Positions 49,795-58,355 of a stretch of DNA of 64,000 nt are shown here, piece after piece. Source of the DNA: Roseateles depolymerans (GTDB lineage Bacteria > Pseudomonadota > Gammaproteobacteria > Burkholderiales > Burkholderiaceae_C). The notes beneath the pieces are model-generated. The model was not told the origin of the DNA and searched no databases. It was given only the letters and a program-made list of their open reading frames with translations. Every line of letters starts with the position of its first letter. Position 1 is the first letter of the stretch. The DNA is taken from NCBI GenBank assembly GCA_003241055.1, contig QFOD01000018.1:113922-177921 (forward strand), read 5' to 3'. A program made the position numbers and the translations under genes.

Positions 49795-51043
49795 CGCGGC
49801 CCTCCTTCAGCGCGGCCGCGGCGGCGGCCGCTTCACGCAGCTTGTCCTTCTTGCTCTTGCGCGTGGTGCTCTTGATGCCGCCCGTGGCCTGGGCCTCGCT
49901 GGCCAAGGCCTGGGGCACGAAGCCGGGCAGCTGCTCGCGCGGCACGCGCTGGCCCTGGCGCTTCTCGATCAGGCGGAAATGGCTCTCGGCGTTCTCGGCG
50001 CTGTCCGCGCAGATGAAGCTGACCGCCGCCCCCTGCGCGCCGGCTCGGCCGGTGCGGCCGATGCGGTGGGTGTAGTCGGCCGCGGAGCGCGGCAGCTCGT
50101 AGTTCACCACCGCATCCAGCGCGTCCACATGCAGGCCGCGCGCGGCCACGTCGGTGGCCACCAGCACCTTCACGCTGCCGGCCTTCAGCGCATCCAGCAC
50201 GTCGCGGCGAGCGCCCTGGCTCAGCTCGCCATGCAGCACGCCAGCCTTGAAGCCGTGCGCATGCAGCTTCTCGGACACGAGATCCGCCGTGTAGCGGCTG
50301 GCCACGAAGACCAGCACGCGCTCCCAGGGCGCATCGCGCAGCAGCTGTCGCAGCGCGGGCAGGCGCTGCGCACGGTCCAGCTGTATGGCGCGCTGCGTGA
50401 TCTGCGGCGGCGTCTCTGCGATCTCTATGCGCACGGGGTCACGCAACAGCTGCGTGGCCAAGGCCTCGACGGCCGGGGGGAAGGTGGCCGAGAACAGCAG
50501 CGCCTGGCGCCGCGCGGGCAGCAGCGCCAGCAGGCGCTGCAACTCATCGGCAAAGCCCTGCCCCAACAGGCGGTCGGCTTCGTCCAGCACCAGATGTTGC
50601 ACACCGGCCAGCGTCAGGCCGTTGTGCTCCAGCAGATCCAGCAGCCGGCCCGGCGTGGCGACCATCACATCGCAGCCGCCGCGCAGGGCCATCAGCTGCG
50701 GATTGATGGACACGCCACCGAATGCCAGGGCGACGCGCGGACGGTGCAGCAGCAGGGCGGCCAGCTCGCGCAGCAGTTCAGCGGTCTGCGCCGCCAGCTC
50801 GCGGGTGGGCGCCAGCACGAGCACGCGCGGCTGAGCCTGCGGTGGTGAATCGACCAGGCGCTGCAGCAGCGGCAGCGCGAAGGCGGCGGTCTTGCCCGAG
50901 CCCGTCTGCGCAAGTGCCAGCACATCGCGGCCCGCAAGAATGGGCGGCAGTGCCGCAGCTTGCACGGCGGTCGGAGCGTGATAGCCCTGTTCGCGCACAG
51001 CGCGCAACAAGGCGGGCGACAGGCCCAGGGAAGCGAAGGACAT
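49784..51043 (-). CDS. rhlE: DEAD-box RNA helicase RhlE-like
   Basis: 419 aa from the ATG at 51043 (MSFASLGLSPALLRAVREQGY). Motifs: the Q motif (APTAVQAAALP), I (AQTGSGKTAAF), Ia (PTRELAAQ), II (VLDEADRLL), III (FSATF), V (VATDVAARGLHV) and VI (HRIGRTGRAG). The C-terminal extension is short, Lys/Ala-rich and basic. It probably remodels rRNA or mRNA structures. Confidence 0.93.
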   Translation of the reverse strand: MSFASLGLSPALLRAVREQGYHAPTAVQAAALPPILAGRDVLALAQTGSGKTAAFALPLLQRLVDSPPQAQPRVLVLAPTRELAAQTAELLRELAALLLHRPRVALAFGGVSINPQLMALRGGCDVMVATPGRLLDLLEHNGLTLAGVQHLVLDEADRLLGQGFADELQRLLALLPARRQALLFSATFPPAVEALATQLLRDPVRIEIAETPPQITQRAIQLDRAQRLPALRQLLRDAPWERVLVFVASRYTADLVSEKLHAHGFKAGVLHGELSQGARRDVLDALKAGSVKVLVATDVAARGLHVDALDAVVNYELPRSAADYTHRIGRTGRAGAQGAAVSFICADSAENAESHFRLIEKRQGQRVPREQLPGFVPQALASEAQATGGIKSTTRKSKKDKLREAAAAAAALKEGRDGR

Positions 51044-51066
51044 GCGCGATTGTCGTCGCGCTGGCG

Positions 51067-51648
51067 TCAAAAGAGGGACTGCTGATCACCCGTCAGCTGC
51101 CCCGCTGCGCGGGCCTCGATGAGCAGCAGACGACGCTTGGTCTCGACACCGCCAGGCGCCGAAAAGCCCGTCGGTGCCCCGCCCGCGCCCAGCACACGGT
51201 GGCAGGGCACGATGGGGGCAAAGGGGTTGTGGCCCTCGGCGCGCCCCACGGCGCGTGCGGCGCCGGGCTGGCCCAGGACCAGCGCCAGTTCGCCGTAGCT
51301 GCGCGTGTGGCCGACGGGAATCTCACGGGTCAGCGCCAGTACCTGGCGCTCGAAGGCGGGCACGGCGCTATCGTCCAGCGGGATGGCCAGCAGCTCGCGA
51401 TGGTCGGCCGTTTCGCCGGCCAGCAGACGCTGGATGGCCTGCCGCGCCAGCGCGACCACGGCGGGCACGCCGTCAGGGGTCAACTCTTGCGCACCGGGAA
51501 AGCGCCTCAGCATCAGGGCGCGCAGTGCAACGCCGTCCGCAGCCGGCAGCTGCGAGCCGCACAGCCCCCGGGCGCCATCGCCGCGCCAGGCCAGCGCCAG
51601 CTCGCCCAGGGCGCTTTCAAACACCGTGAAATGCACGCCGTCGTCCAT
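51067..51648 (-). CDS. ogt: Methylated-DNA–[protein]-cysteine methyltransferase
   Basis: 193 aa suicide repair enzyme for O6-alkylguanine. The acceptor site PIVPCHRVLGAGG and the helix-turn-helix region IPVGHTRSYGELALVLGQPGAARAVGRA are intact. The ATG at 51648 gives MDDGVHFTVFESALGELALAW. No Ada-type N-terminal domain. Lies between rhlE (23 bp downstream) and dusA (26 bp upstream). Confidence 0.9.
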   Translation of the reverse strand: MDDGVHFTVFESALGELALAWRGDGARGLCGSQLPAADGVALRALMLRRFPGAQELTPDGVPAVVALARQAIQRLLAGETADHRELLAIPLDDSAVPAFERQVLALTREIPVGHTRSYGELALVLGQPGAARAVGRAEGHNPFAPIVPCHRVLGAGGAPTGFSAPGGVETKRRLLLIEARAAGQLTGDQQSLF

Positions 51649-51674
51649 GCCGGCCGCCCTGCCCCGGGGCGGAC

Positions 51675-52670
51675 TCAGGCCGCGGCCAGCGCCACGGCCC
51701 CCAGGCGTGCGGCCGTAGCCTGGGCCGCCACCTCGCGCGGCGCCAGGGTCTTGAGGCGATGGTCGCTCCACACCTGGCGCCAGCGGCGCGCGCCCGGCGT
51801 GCCGTTCCACAGGCCCAGCGCGTGGCGCATCGCATGCGCCCAGGGCGTGCCGGCAGCGTGCAGGCGCTCGAGATATTGCATCCACTGCTCCTCGACCTGC
51901 TCGCGGCTGGCGGCCGGGTCGGGCGCGTCGAAGAAGCGCGAATCCCACTGCGCCATGCTCCAGGGCTCGTGATAGGCCTCGCGGCCCACCATCACGCCGT
52001 CCACCAGCGCCAGCTGCTCGGCGATCTGCTCGGGCGTCTTGATGCCGCCGTTGATCGCGATCGTGAGCTGCGGGAAGTCGAGCTTGAGCTGGGCCACGAG
52101 CTCGTAGCGCAGCGGCGGGATCTCGCGGTTTTCCTTCGGCGACAGGCCCTGCAGCCAGGCATTGCGCGCGTGCACGATGAAGACCTCGCAGCCGGCATCG
52201 GCCACGGTGCCTACGAAGTCGCGCACGAAGTCGTAGCTCTCTATCTTGTCTATGCCTATGCGGTGCTTGACCGTGACCGGCAGCGCGGTCGCGTCGCGCA
52301 TGGCCTTCACGCAATCGGCCACCAGCGCGGCCTCGTTCATCAGGCAGGCGCCGAAGGCGCCGCGCTGCACCCGCTCGCTGGGGCAGCCGCAGTTGAGGTT
52401 GACCTCGTCATAGCCCCAGCGCTCGGCGAGGCGGGCGCATTGCGCCAGATCGCCAGGCTCGCTGCCGCCCAGTTGCAGCGCCACCGGATGCTCCTCGGCG
52501 TTGTAGTCCAGGTGCCGGCCCTGGTCGCCATGGATGAGCGCACCGGTGGTCACCATCTCGGTGTAGAGCAGCGTGTGACGGGTGATGAGACGGTGCAGAT
52601 AGCGGCAATGGCGGTCCGTCCAATCCATCATGGGCGCAATACTTAAACGCCAAGGTGAGAAACCAGACAT
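51675..52670 (-). CDS. dusA: tRNA-dihydrouridine(20/20a) synthase DusA
   Basis: FMN enzyme reducing uridine 20/20a in tRNA. 331 aa from the ATG at 52670; an ATG at 52697 would add 9 residues and has a GGCGGA box, so either is possible. Motifs: LSIAPMMDWTDRHCRY, VALQLGGSEP, NLNCGCPSERVQRGAFGACLM with the catalytic Cys, and VKHRIGID. The first ten codons after Met are TCT GGT TTC TCA CCT TGG CGT TTA AGT ATT, unlike the GC-rich usage of the rest. This fits a 5' end supplied by an element integrated at dusA. Confidence 0.93.
   Translation of the reverse strand: MSGFSPWRLSIAPMMDWTDRHCRYLHRLITRHTLLYTEMVTTGALIHGDQGRHLDYNAEEHPVALQLGGSEPGDLAQCARLAERWGYDEVNLNCGCPSERVQRGAFGACLMNEAALVADCVKAMRDATALPVTVKHRIGIDKIESYDFVRDFVGTVADAGCEVFIVHARNAWLQGLSPKENREIPPLRYELVAQLKLDFPQLTIAINGGIKTPEQIAEQLALVDGVMVGREAYHEPWSMAQWDSRFFDAPDPAASREQVEEQWMQYLERLHAAGTPWAHAMRHALGLWNGTPGARRWRQVWSDHRLKTLAPREVAAQATAARLGAVALAAA
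52610..52670. other. Probable attachment-site junction in dusA 5' end
   Basis: The known target of dusA-type integrases is the 5' coding end around APMMDWTDRH, here about 52610–52640. Base and codon composition changes sharply at this point: GC-rich on the dusA side, AT-rich from 52641 to about 52740. No second copy of the core was found up to 64,000, so the other end of the island lies outside the window or is lost. Confidence 0.6.
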
Positions 52671-52772
52671 AACCTGTTGATTTTTATAGTTTTCCATTTT
52701 TTCCGCCCCCCGCTACTGTCGATCATTTATGCGGGATTTTGGGTATCCAAGCGGGCCCTGTGTGACTAGCCT

Positions 52773-52821
52773 GTGCAACTGAACGGCCCAGTTGCACCGT
52801 CCAAATTCACCCAGTTGCACC
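52773..52821. repeat. Inverted and direct repeats just upstream of the integrase
   Basis: GTGCAACTG (52773–52781) is inverted relative to CAGTTGCAC in CCCAGTTGCACC (52787–52798), which is repeated exactly at 52810–52821. The two direct copies are 23 bp apart, and the last ends 10 bp before the integrase ATG. They could be integrase arm sites or an autoregulatory operator. Confidence 0.55.
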
Positions 52822-52831
52822 AAGGATCGAC

Positions 52832-53968
52832 ATGGCTTCCATCACCCCGCGCGGCGACAAATTCCTCGCCCAAGTCCGCATCAAGCAAGGCGGCGTCCTG
52901 ATTTTCTCAGAGTCGAAGCTCTTCGACACCCGGCCACAGGCATGTTCGTGGGCCGAACGCTTGGAGGCCAAGGTCAAAGCCGAAGGCCCTGCCAAGCACG
53001 CCACGTCCAAGACGACGGTTGGGCAACTCGTCCGCATGCACCTCAAGGCGCAGCTCAAGGTGCGACCGCTACTCGGCCGCTCGACGATTCACAACCACGA
53101 GAAGATTGCCGCCGAATTTGACCACATCCTGGTGCGCGACCTGCGCCCCAAGCACCTGATCGACTACGCCGTGCGCCGGAAAACCCAGGACGGCGTGGCG
53201 CCAGCCACCATCAAGAGCGACCTCTCACCGGTCTCCGCGGCGTTCGGCGTTGCCCGAATCGCCTACGAAATCGACGCAGACCCAGAAATTATCCAGACCG
53301 CGATGCGCTACTTGGATGAGCAAGGCTTGGTATCGAAGTCGAAGGAAGTCATCCGCTGGGTCGACCAGGAAGAAGAAGACGCCCTGCTCGAAGAATTCGC
53401 CCGCCGTAACCAGCATCACTCGACCGAGATCGACATGACGTTGATCTACAAGTTCGCCCTCGCCTTCCCCCGCAGGCTCGGCGAGCTCGGCCGGCTGGAA
53501 TGGAAGGACATCGATCCCAAACGTCGGACCATCATCATCCGCAAGGTCAAGCACCCGAAGAAGAAGGAATACAACGACCAGGTTGTGCCGCTACTGACGC
53601 CTGCCTGGGATCTGCTCAAGATCATTCCGAAGCTCGACGCCCGGATCTTCCCCTACAACATGGAGTCGGTCTCTGCGGCCTTCGAACGCGTCCGCGACCG
53701 TATCGCCGAGACCGGCCTGCCCCGCATCAAGGACCTTAGGTTCCACGACCTGCGCCACACTGGCATCAGCATGCTGTTCTGGCATGGCTTCCAGATTGCG
53801 GAGGTTGCCATCGTCTCCGGCCACACCAACTGGAACACGCTCAGACGCTATACGCACATCCGACCTGAAGACTTGCATCGGCGATTCGAGCAGCTCAAGA
53901 AGGTTGAACAACCTCCCGCCAAAGCCACCATCGAGGCGGCGGCGACCAGCACGCAAGCTTCCACGTAG
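52832..53968 (+). CDS. Tyrosine site-specific integrase (dusA-associated island)
   Basis: 378 aa. A SAM-like N-terminal core-binding domain (about 60–165) precedes the catalytic domain. Catalytic residues are visible as R215 (FPRRLGELGRLEW), H305/R308 (FHDLRHTGISML), H331 (VSGHTNWNTLRRYTH) and nucleophile Y340. The ATG at 52832 follows a GGATCG weak ribosome site. It is transcribed away from dusA, with AT-richer codon use than the chromosome to its left. It probably integrated the island ending beyond the window. Confidence 0.92.
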   Translation: MASITPRGDKFLAQVRIKQGGVLIFSESKLFDTRPQACSWAERLEAKVKAEGPAKHATSKTTVGQLVRMHLKAQLKVRPLLGRSTIHNHEKIAAEFDHILVRDLRPKHLIDYAVRRKTQDGVAPATIKSDLSPVSAAFGVARIAYEIDADPEIIQTAMRYLDEQGLVSKSKEVIRWVDQEEEDALLEEFARRNQHHSTEIDMTLIYKFALAFPRRLGELGRLEWKDIDPKRRTIIIRKVKHPKKKEYNDQVVPLLTPAWDLLKIIPKLDARIFPYNMESVSAAFERVRDRIAETGLPRIKDLRFHDLRHTGISMLFWHGFQIAEVAIVSGHTNWNTLRRYTHIRPEDLHRRFEQLKKVEQPPAKATIEAAATSTQAST

Positions 53969-54257
53969 TTCAGCCAGCGGAACTGGAAGGGCACCATGTC
54001 AAAGGGACCCGGAAAGACCTCTCATTGCCCGGCAAGGCCTCTGACGGGGCCCTAGCAGGCCGCCTAGAAGGCCCGTGCACTCACTTACCCAACAAGTGCA
54101 GACCCGTGCAGGCCCCCGTGAGGCTCGTGTGAGGCCCTTGCGAGGCCTCTGGTGGATATAAAAACAGCCGGATTCAGCACGACGCCCACATGGGCTCACT
54201 GACGAACGAGACTACGCGAGCCAGAACAAGAGCTTCGGATCGTCGACGCCGGCGTCG
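53969..54257. other. Non-coding stretch with short GC-rich repeats
   Basis: About 290 bp after the integrase with no convincing gene. Short repeated words are present: AGGCCTCTG twice, CCCGTGCA twice and several GTGAGGC-like units between about 54,035 and 54,150, plus a CACTT-ACCCAAC-AAGTG inverted repeat. It may be scar DNA or an untranslated region; no promoter was recognised. Confidence 0.35.
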
Positions 54258-54945
54258 TCAGTCAGGGCACCGCACCTTGGACGGCCGCGCAATGGAGCGG
54301 CCTATCGTCCAACTCAGCAAGCCAGCGGCGCACACAGCGGCGACGGCGAACAGCAGCATCAGCAGACGATCCCTGTTGTTGGCGTCTTGAGCCTGCTGGA
54401 GGTGCGCAAGCTCCTGCTCCCCGTTCGTACGTGACGTAACCGCCAACGGCCGTGAACAAGGACGTGAGCAGGGGGTTGCACTCGGCATTCATCCTCTCGA
54501 CGGCGTCGTCTCGGTGGCCATCGATGGCTTGATCGACGACCGAGAGCAGGGCCGGCCCATATCGACCTTCGATGCGTTCCATTTCGCCGAACAATGCTGC
54601 GCCCCGGCCTGGCACTGCGGCTTCGGCGAGCAATTGCTTGAGCGACGCCATGGTTTGACCCAACTCGCGGTGGGCATGGACCAGGGCGCGCTTTTCGAGG
54701 TCGATATCGGACGACTCGGTCACCAGCATCAGATTGCTTGCGGCGATCGCGCGTCGCGCCGCTGCACCCCGCACATCATTCCCGAGTCGTACGCGCTGGG
54801 CATCACCCTGCACGTCTTGGGTGAAACGCGCGCTCGAGCGACTCAGCGAGTTCAGTGCCAATGCAGAAATCAGCAACACGACCACTGCCAGCAGGCCAAA
54901 CGCCAGCGTGACGGCCGATCGCACACATATCCGATTGAGCTTCAT
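54258..54945 (-). pseudogene. Methyl-accepting chemotaxis protein remnant
   Basis: Starts MKLNRICVRSAVTLAFGLLAVVVLLISALALNSL (membrane helix), then a four-helix-bundle (4HB_MCP) sensor. At 54419–54422 a run of four C (plus strand) looks like a +1 insertion: the frame before reads VGGYVTYER and the frame after continues EQELAHLQQAQDANNRDRLLMLLFAVAAVCAAGLLSWTIGRSIARP, the second membrane helix and the start of HAMP. The protein then stops after nine unrelated residues. The whole signalling domain is missing, so it is both frameshifted and truncated. Confidence 0.8.
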
Positions 54946-55111
54946 GAAGCGCCCTGTCATAACCAGCATGCATTTCATTGAAGCGGCGCACCGAGGTACC
55001 GCAACGTGTGCGATATCGACCCAAACCCTGCTTATGCGCGCTCGACGAGTTTCGGTCCCAGAGGGTGCTCTCACGGTGACGGTCGCGCACCACCCAACGA
55101 GCTCGACGCCT

Positions 55112-55783
55112 TCAATCCAGCCTACGCCCGGCCGCAATTGGCCTAGCTCGCTGCGGCAACCTGCCGTGGCCCTCCAGCCGCCAAAGCGCCGCCGTTACAA
55201 ACAGTGTAGCGACCACCCCCACCCAAGCGTGCACCAGAGATACCAGGATGGAGGCAGCCAGCACCATACAGCGCAGGCCCCAGCCGAAAAGCATCCCCGC
55301 GCTGCGTACATGCAGCCGACCCAGCCCCGTCCAACGCCGGCGTGCCGGCGAGCTCACGGGCATGCCCAGGACGAAGCCGGCGTGCGTGTAGTTGCGGATC
55401 GCCATGATGTTCAACGCGAGGGTTGTCATCAGCAAGGTCAACAGGGCCAGTTCCATCGCGACTCGTGGTTTCAACTGGGAAGCAGAGGTCACCGTTCCCA
55501 ACGCCTCATGCAGCGACGGCGCGGTCAGACTGATGGCCCCCGTCAGGCCGAGCGCCGCGCTGGATGCAATCAAGGTGGCCGTCATGACCGAGTTGCGCAG
55601 GGTCTGCACGGCCAGCAGTTCGGTCCCTGGTTGCTCAGTCACCGCGTCGAACCACGCCGAGCGCAGCTCCGCGTGGGCGTGACGCGCGCGCCGCCTGGGG
55701 CGCCAGGCCAGCAGGAACAAGTACGTCGCGATGATCGCAAGGCTGGCGAGCGGGAATGTCCAGGCTTCTGCAGAGAAGTTCAT
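55112..55783 (-). CDS. DUF599-family membrane protein
   Basis: 223 aa from the ATG at 55783. Four membrane segments; WFDAVTEQPGTELLAVQTLRNSVMTATLIASSAALGL is the family signature (PF04654). Function unknown. It lies 72 bp downstream of the persulfide dioxygenase gene on the same strand and may be its second gene. Confidence 0.8.
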   Translation of the reverse strand: MNFSAEAWTFPLASLAIIATYLFLLAWRPRRRARHAHAELRSAWFDAVTEQPGTELLAVQTLRNSVMTATLIASSAALGLTGAISLTAPSLHEALGTVTSASQLKPRVAMELALLTLLMTTLALNIMAIRNYTHAGFVLGMPVSSPARRRWTGLGRLHVRSAGMLFGWGLRCMVLAASILVSLVHAWVGVVATLFVTAALWRLEGHGRLPQRARPIAAGRRLD

Positions 55784-55855
55784 GGTGATCTCACGCGAGC
55801 TTGCGCCCGGCTCCAATCCCGTTCCTCAGCTGGATTAGTGGCCACGCGCTATTGA

Positions 55856-56728
55856 TCACAGCGTGTTGAGCGGAATCTTGAGGTAGGTCGTTCCGTTGTC
55901 TTCAGCAGGTGGCATGTCACCGGCGCGGATGTTGATCTGAACCGACGGCAGGATGAGGTTCGGCATGGCCAGGCCCGCATCGCGCCGAGTGCGCATCGAG
56001 ACGAAGTCCTCTTCGCTCACGCCATCACGGATGTGGATGTTGCTGGCTCGCTGCTCGGCAACGGTCGATGTCCAGGCGGGTTCTCGAGTGCCCGGAGGAT
56101 AGTCGTGGCACATGTACAGGCGGGTGTCAGCGGGCAAGCTCAGCAGCTTTTGAACGCTGCGGTACAACTGGCGCGCATCGCCACCGGGGAAGTCGCAACG
56201 GGCAGTTCCCACATCGGGCATGAACAGCGTGTCGCCGACAAACACGACGTTCTGTACCCGATAGGCCATGCAGGCTGGCGTGTGACCTGGCACGGGCAGC
56301 GCTTGGGCCTGGAGGGTTCCGATGGTGAAGCCTTCGTCCGCCTGGAACAGATGGTCGAACTGGCGGCCATCCGGGTGGAATTCCGGCTCGAGGTTGAAGA
56401 TTCGCTTGAACACGTTCTGAACGTCGGTGATGGCCGCACCGATAGCAACCTGCCCCCGCAGCTTCCTGCGCAGGTAGTTCGCCGCGGAAATGTGATCGGC
56501 GTGGGCATGGGTCTCAAGAATCCATTGCACCGTGAGACCCTGAGCCTGCACGAAAGTCACGATCCGGTCGGCCGACTCCGTGCTGGTGCGGCCGGACTTC
56601 GCGTCGTAGTCAAGGACGGAGTCCACGATGGCGCAGTGACCCCGGGGCCGGTCGTAGACGACGTAGCTCACGGTCCAGGTGGCTGGGTCAAAGAACGCGT
56701 TGACGAGAGGTTGCGGAAAAGCAGTCAT
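55856..56728 (-). CDS. blh: Persulfide dioxygenase-type metallo-beta-lactamase fold protein (Blh/ETHE1-like)
   Basis: 290 aa. The metal motif is ETHAHADHISAANYL; further ligands are in PVPGHTPAC, FVGDTLFMPDVGTARCDFPGG and MCHDYPPG. The GTARCDFPGG and CHDYPP motifs are those of glutathione-persulfide (sulfur) dioxygenases and of Blh from BigR operons. It would oxidise GSSH to sulfite, detoxifying sulfide-derived persulfides. It is divergent from bigR and probably repressed by it. Confidence 0.9.
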   Translation of the reverse strand: MTAFPQPLVNAFFDPATWTVSYVVYDRPRGHCAIVDSVLDYDAKSGRTSTESADRIVTFVQAQGLTVQWILETHAHADHISAANYLRRKLRGQVAIGAAITDVQNVFKRIFNLEPEFHPDGRQFDHLFQADEGFTIGTLQAQALPVPGHTPACMAYRVQNVVFVGDTLFMPDVGTARCDFPGGDARQLYRSVQKLLSLPADTRLYMCHDYPPGTREPAWTSTVAEQRASNIHIRDGVSEEDFVSMRTRRDAGLAMPNLILPSVQINIRAGDMPPAEDNGTTYLKIPLNTL

Positions 56729-56759
56729 GCGGCGCCTCGGGCTTTCGATTTCGTACTTT

Positions 56760-56798
56760 ATAGTTTATTGACAGATATATTGTCAGTCAATAAACTAT
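56760..56798. promoter_or_regulatory. BigR operator with two overlapping antiparallel promoters
   Basis: 13-bp perfect inverted arms (56760–56772 and 56786–56798) around a 13-bp spacer; a smaller TGACA/TGTCA pair lies inside. On the plus strand TTGACA (56768–56773), 17 bp, TAAACT (56791–56796) faces bigR. On the minus strand TTGACT (complement of 56785–56790), 17 bp, TAAACT (complement of 56762–56767) faces blh. Both -10 boxes are 33 bp from their start codons. The region is strikingly AT-rich. Confidence 0.82.
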
Positions 56799-56829
56799 CC
56801 CCATTGAACTTGAAAAGGAGCCGTACGCG

Positions 56830-57165
56830 ATGCGTGCGACCCGTCGATCTGCCAAAGAGTCCGCCCTGGACCTGAACGCCATGCGCCCCTCGGCCGAAGC
56901 CGCGTGCAGGCTGATGAAGACCCTGTCCAACCCGGACCGTCTCCTGCTGCTGTGTCAGCTGAGCCAGGGCGAGAAGAACGTGGGCGAGCTAGAAGCCCTC
57001 GTCGGCGTGGCCCAGCCCACGCTGTCGCAGCAACTGGGCGTTCTGCGGGAAGAAGGCCTGGTCAGCACTCGCCGCGAAGGCAAGAACATCTACTACTGCA
57101 TCAGCAGCCCGCAGGCCCTGGCGGTCATGGGTGTGTTGTACGAGCAGTTCTGCAACATCCAGTGA
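56830..57165 (+). CDS. bigR: ArsR-family persulfide-sensing repressor BigR/SqrR-like
   Basis: 111 aa winged-helix repressor. Cysteines are at C42 (RLLLLCQL) and C108 (EQFC), the two positions that form the sensing disulfide or polysulfide bridge in BigR and SqrR (known family data); C26 and C90 are extra. The HTH reads LVGVAQPTLSQQLGVLREEGLVSTRREGKNIYY. AAGGAG precedes the ATG at 56830. First gene of bigR-yeeE-yeeE-DUF2892-ahpD; it should release the operator when persulfides form. Confidence 0.93.
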   Translation: MRATRRSAKESALDLNAMRPSAEAACRLMKTLSNPDRLLLLCQLSQGEKNVGELEALVGVAQPTLSQQLGVLREEGLVSTRREGKNIYYCISSPQALAVMGVLYEQFCNIQ

Positions 57166-57174
57166 GGTGGCGCC

Positions 57175-57609
57175 GTGACCGTTGACTGGGAGCACTTCAC
57201 GCCCTGGGCCTCGCTGATCGGTGGACTTCTGCTGGGTCTATCTGCCTCGATGTTCATTCTTGTGAACGGCCGCGTTCTGGGCATCAGTGGCATCGTGGGC
57301 GGCATGCTGCGCCCGCGCGCCGGCGATGTGGGTTGGCGCCTGAGCTTCATGTTGGGCATGCTGGCCGCGCCCCTGCTGTACCGCTTGCTGGCTGGACCGC
57401 TGACAGCCACGGTCGACGCAAGTTGGAGCATCGTGATCCTCGCCGGACTGCTGGTGGGCGTAGGCACACGGTATGGCACGGGTTGCACCAGCGGACACGG
57501 CGTTTGTGGACTCTCCCGCCTGTCTCCGCGCTCACTGGTGGCAACGCTGGCTTTCATGGGCGCCGGCTTTGTCGTCGTCTTTCTTGTGCGTCACGCACTT
57601 GTTGGCTGA
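57175..57609 (+). CDS. YeeE/YedE-family half transporter 1
   Basis: 144 aa from a GTG at 57175 with four membrane helices. The motif GTRYGTGCTSGHGVCGLSRLSPRSLVATLAFM is the cysteine-containing core seen in thiosulfate/sulfur transporters of the YeeE/YedE (DUF395) group. It begins 9 bp after bigR and is followed by a sister half-transporter, as in other BigR operons. Confidence 0.88.
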   Translation: MTVDWEHFTPWASLIGGLLLGLSASMFILVNGRVLGISGIVGGMLRPRAGDVGWRLSFMLGMLAAPLLYRLLAGPLTATVDASWSIVILAGLLVGVGTRYGTGCTSGHGVCGLSRLSPRSLVATLAFMGAGFVVVFLVRHALVG

Positions 57610-57619
57610 GGAGCAAGAG

Positions 57620-58060
57620 GTGCGACACCGCATTTCCGAGTTTCTCGTCGGCCTGCTGTTCGGCGTCGGGCTGATCCTTGCCGGCATGACCGATCCGTCC
57701 AAGGTGATCGGCTTCCTCGACCTGGCCGGAGCTTGGGACCCTTCCCTGGCGTTCGTTATGGGCGGCGCCATTCTGGTGGGACTTGGCGCCTTTGCCTTGG
57801 CCAAGCGCCGTGCCCTCAGCTTCCTGGGCGGTGCCATGCACCTGCCCACCTCCCGCGACATCGACACGCGCCTGATCGCGGGGAGCTTGATGTTCGGCGC
57901 AGGTTGGGGCCTTGCAGGCTTCTGCCCAGGTCCAGCGATCGTTTCGTTGGGATCCGGCAATACCAAGGCTGCTGTCTTTGTGCTGGCCATGCTTGCGGGC
58001 ATGGCCGTTTTTGAACAGGCCGAGCTCGCCAAGGTCCGCACACGGCCCCGAGAGTATTGA
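57620..58060 (+). CDS. YeeE/YedE-family half transporter 2
   Basis: 146 aa from a GTG at 57620, chosen because AGGAG precedes it at about 7 nt and the homologous region starts there. Four helices; GWGLAGFCPGPAIVSLGSGN holds the family GxCPGP cysteine motif. Paired with the previous gene, it probably forms one sulfur-compound channel in the inner membrane. Confidence 0.88.
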   Translation: MRHRISEFLVGLLFGVGLILAGMTDPSKVIGFLDLAGAWDPSLAFVMGGAILVGLGAFALAKRRALSFLGGAMHLPTSRDIDTRLIAGSLMFGAGWGLAGFCPGPAIVSLGSGNTKAAVFVLAMLAGMAVFEQAELAKVRTRPREY

Positions 58061-58133
58061 CATGGCAGGACCGAGTGCTCGGTCATTCCCGAGTCGCGCC
58101 TGCCCCTTTCACCAGCTTCCTTAGGAGAAAACG

Positions 58134-58340
58134 ATGAAGCAGAACGTAGGTGGTTTGGACCGTATCGCCCGGGTCGTCATCGGCGCGACTCTGGTAAGTC
58201 TGGCGGCTTTCGGCATCGTGGGTCTGTGGGGCTGGATAGGCCTGCTGCCGCTGCTCACTGGCGCCGTGGGCTGGTGTCCGCCCTATGCCATGCTCGGGTG
58301 GAGTACGTGCTCCGCAAAGCCACGTTCCGGCGCACGGTAA
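58134..58340 (+). CDS. DUF2892 small membrane protein
   Basis: 68 aa. The N-terminus MKQNVGGLDRIARVVIGATL and the WGWIGLLPLLTGAVGWCPPYAMLGWSTC stretch are the DUF2892 signature, the same membrane unit found after rhodanese domains in YgaP. Two helices and a CPPY...C motif. AGGAG precedes the ATG. Commonly found in sulfur-handling operons. Confidence 0.87.
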   Translation: MKQNVGGLDRIARVVIGATLVSLAAFGIVGLWGWIGLLPLLTGAVGWCPPYAMLGWSTCSAKPRSGAR

Positions 58341-58355
58341 AGACGAGAGCGCCAC

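Noticed and set aside
53969..54257. Short GC-rich repeats after the integrase as a CRISPR array
   Set aside because: Units are short, irregular and without constant spacers.
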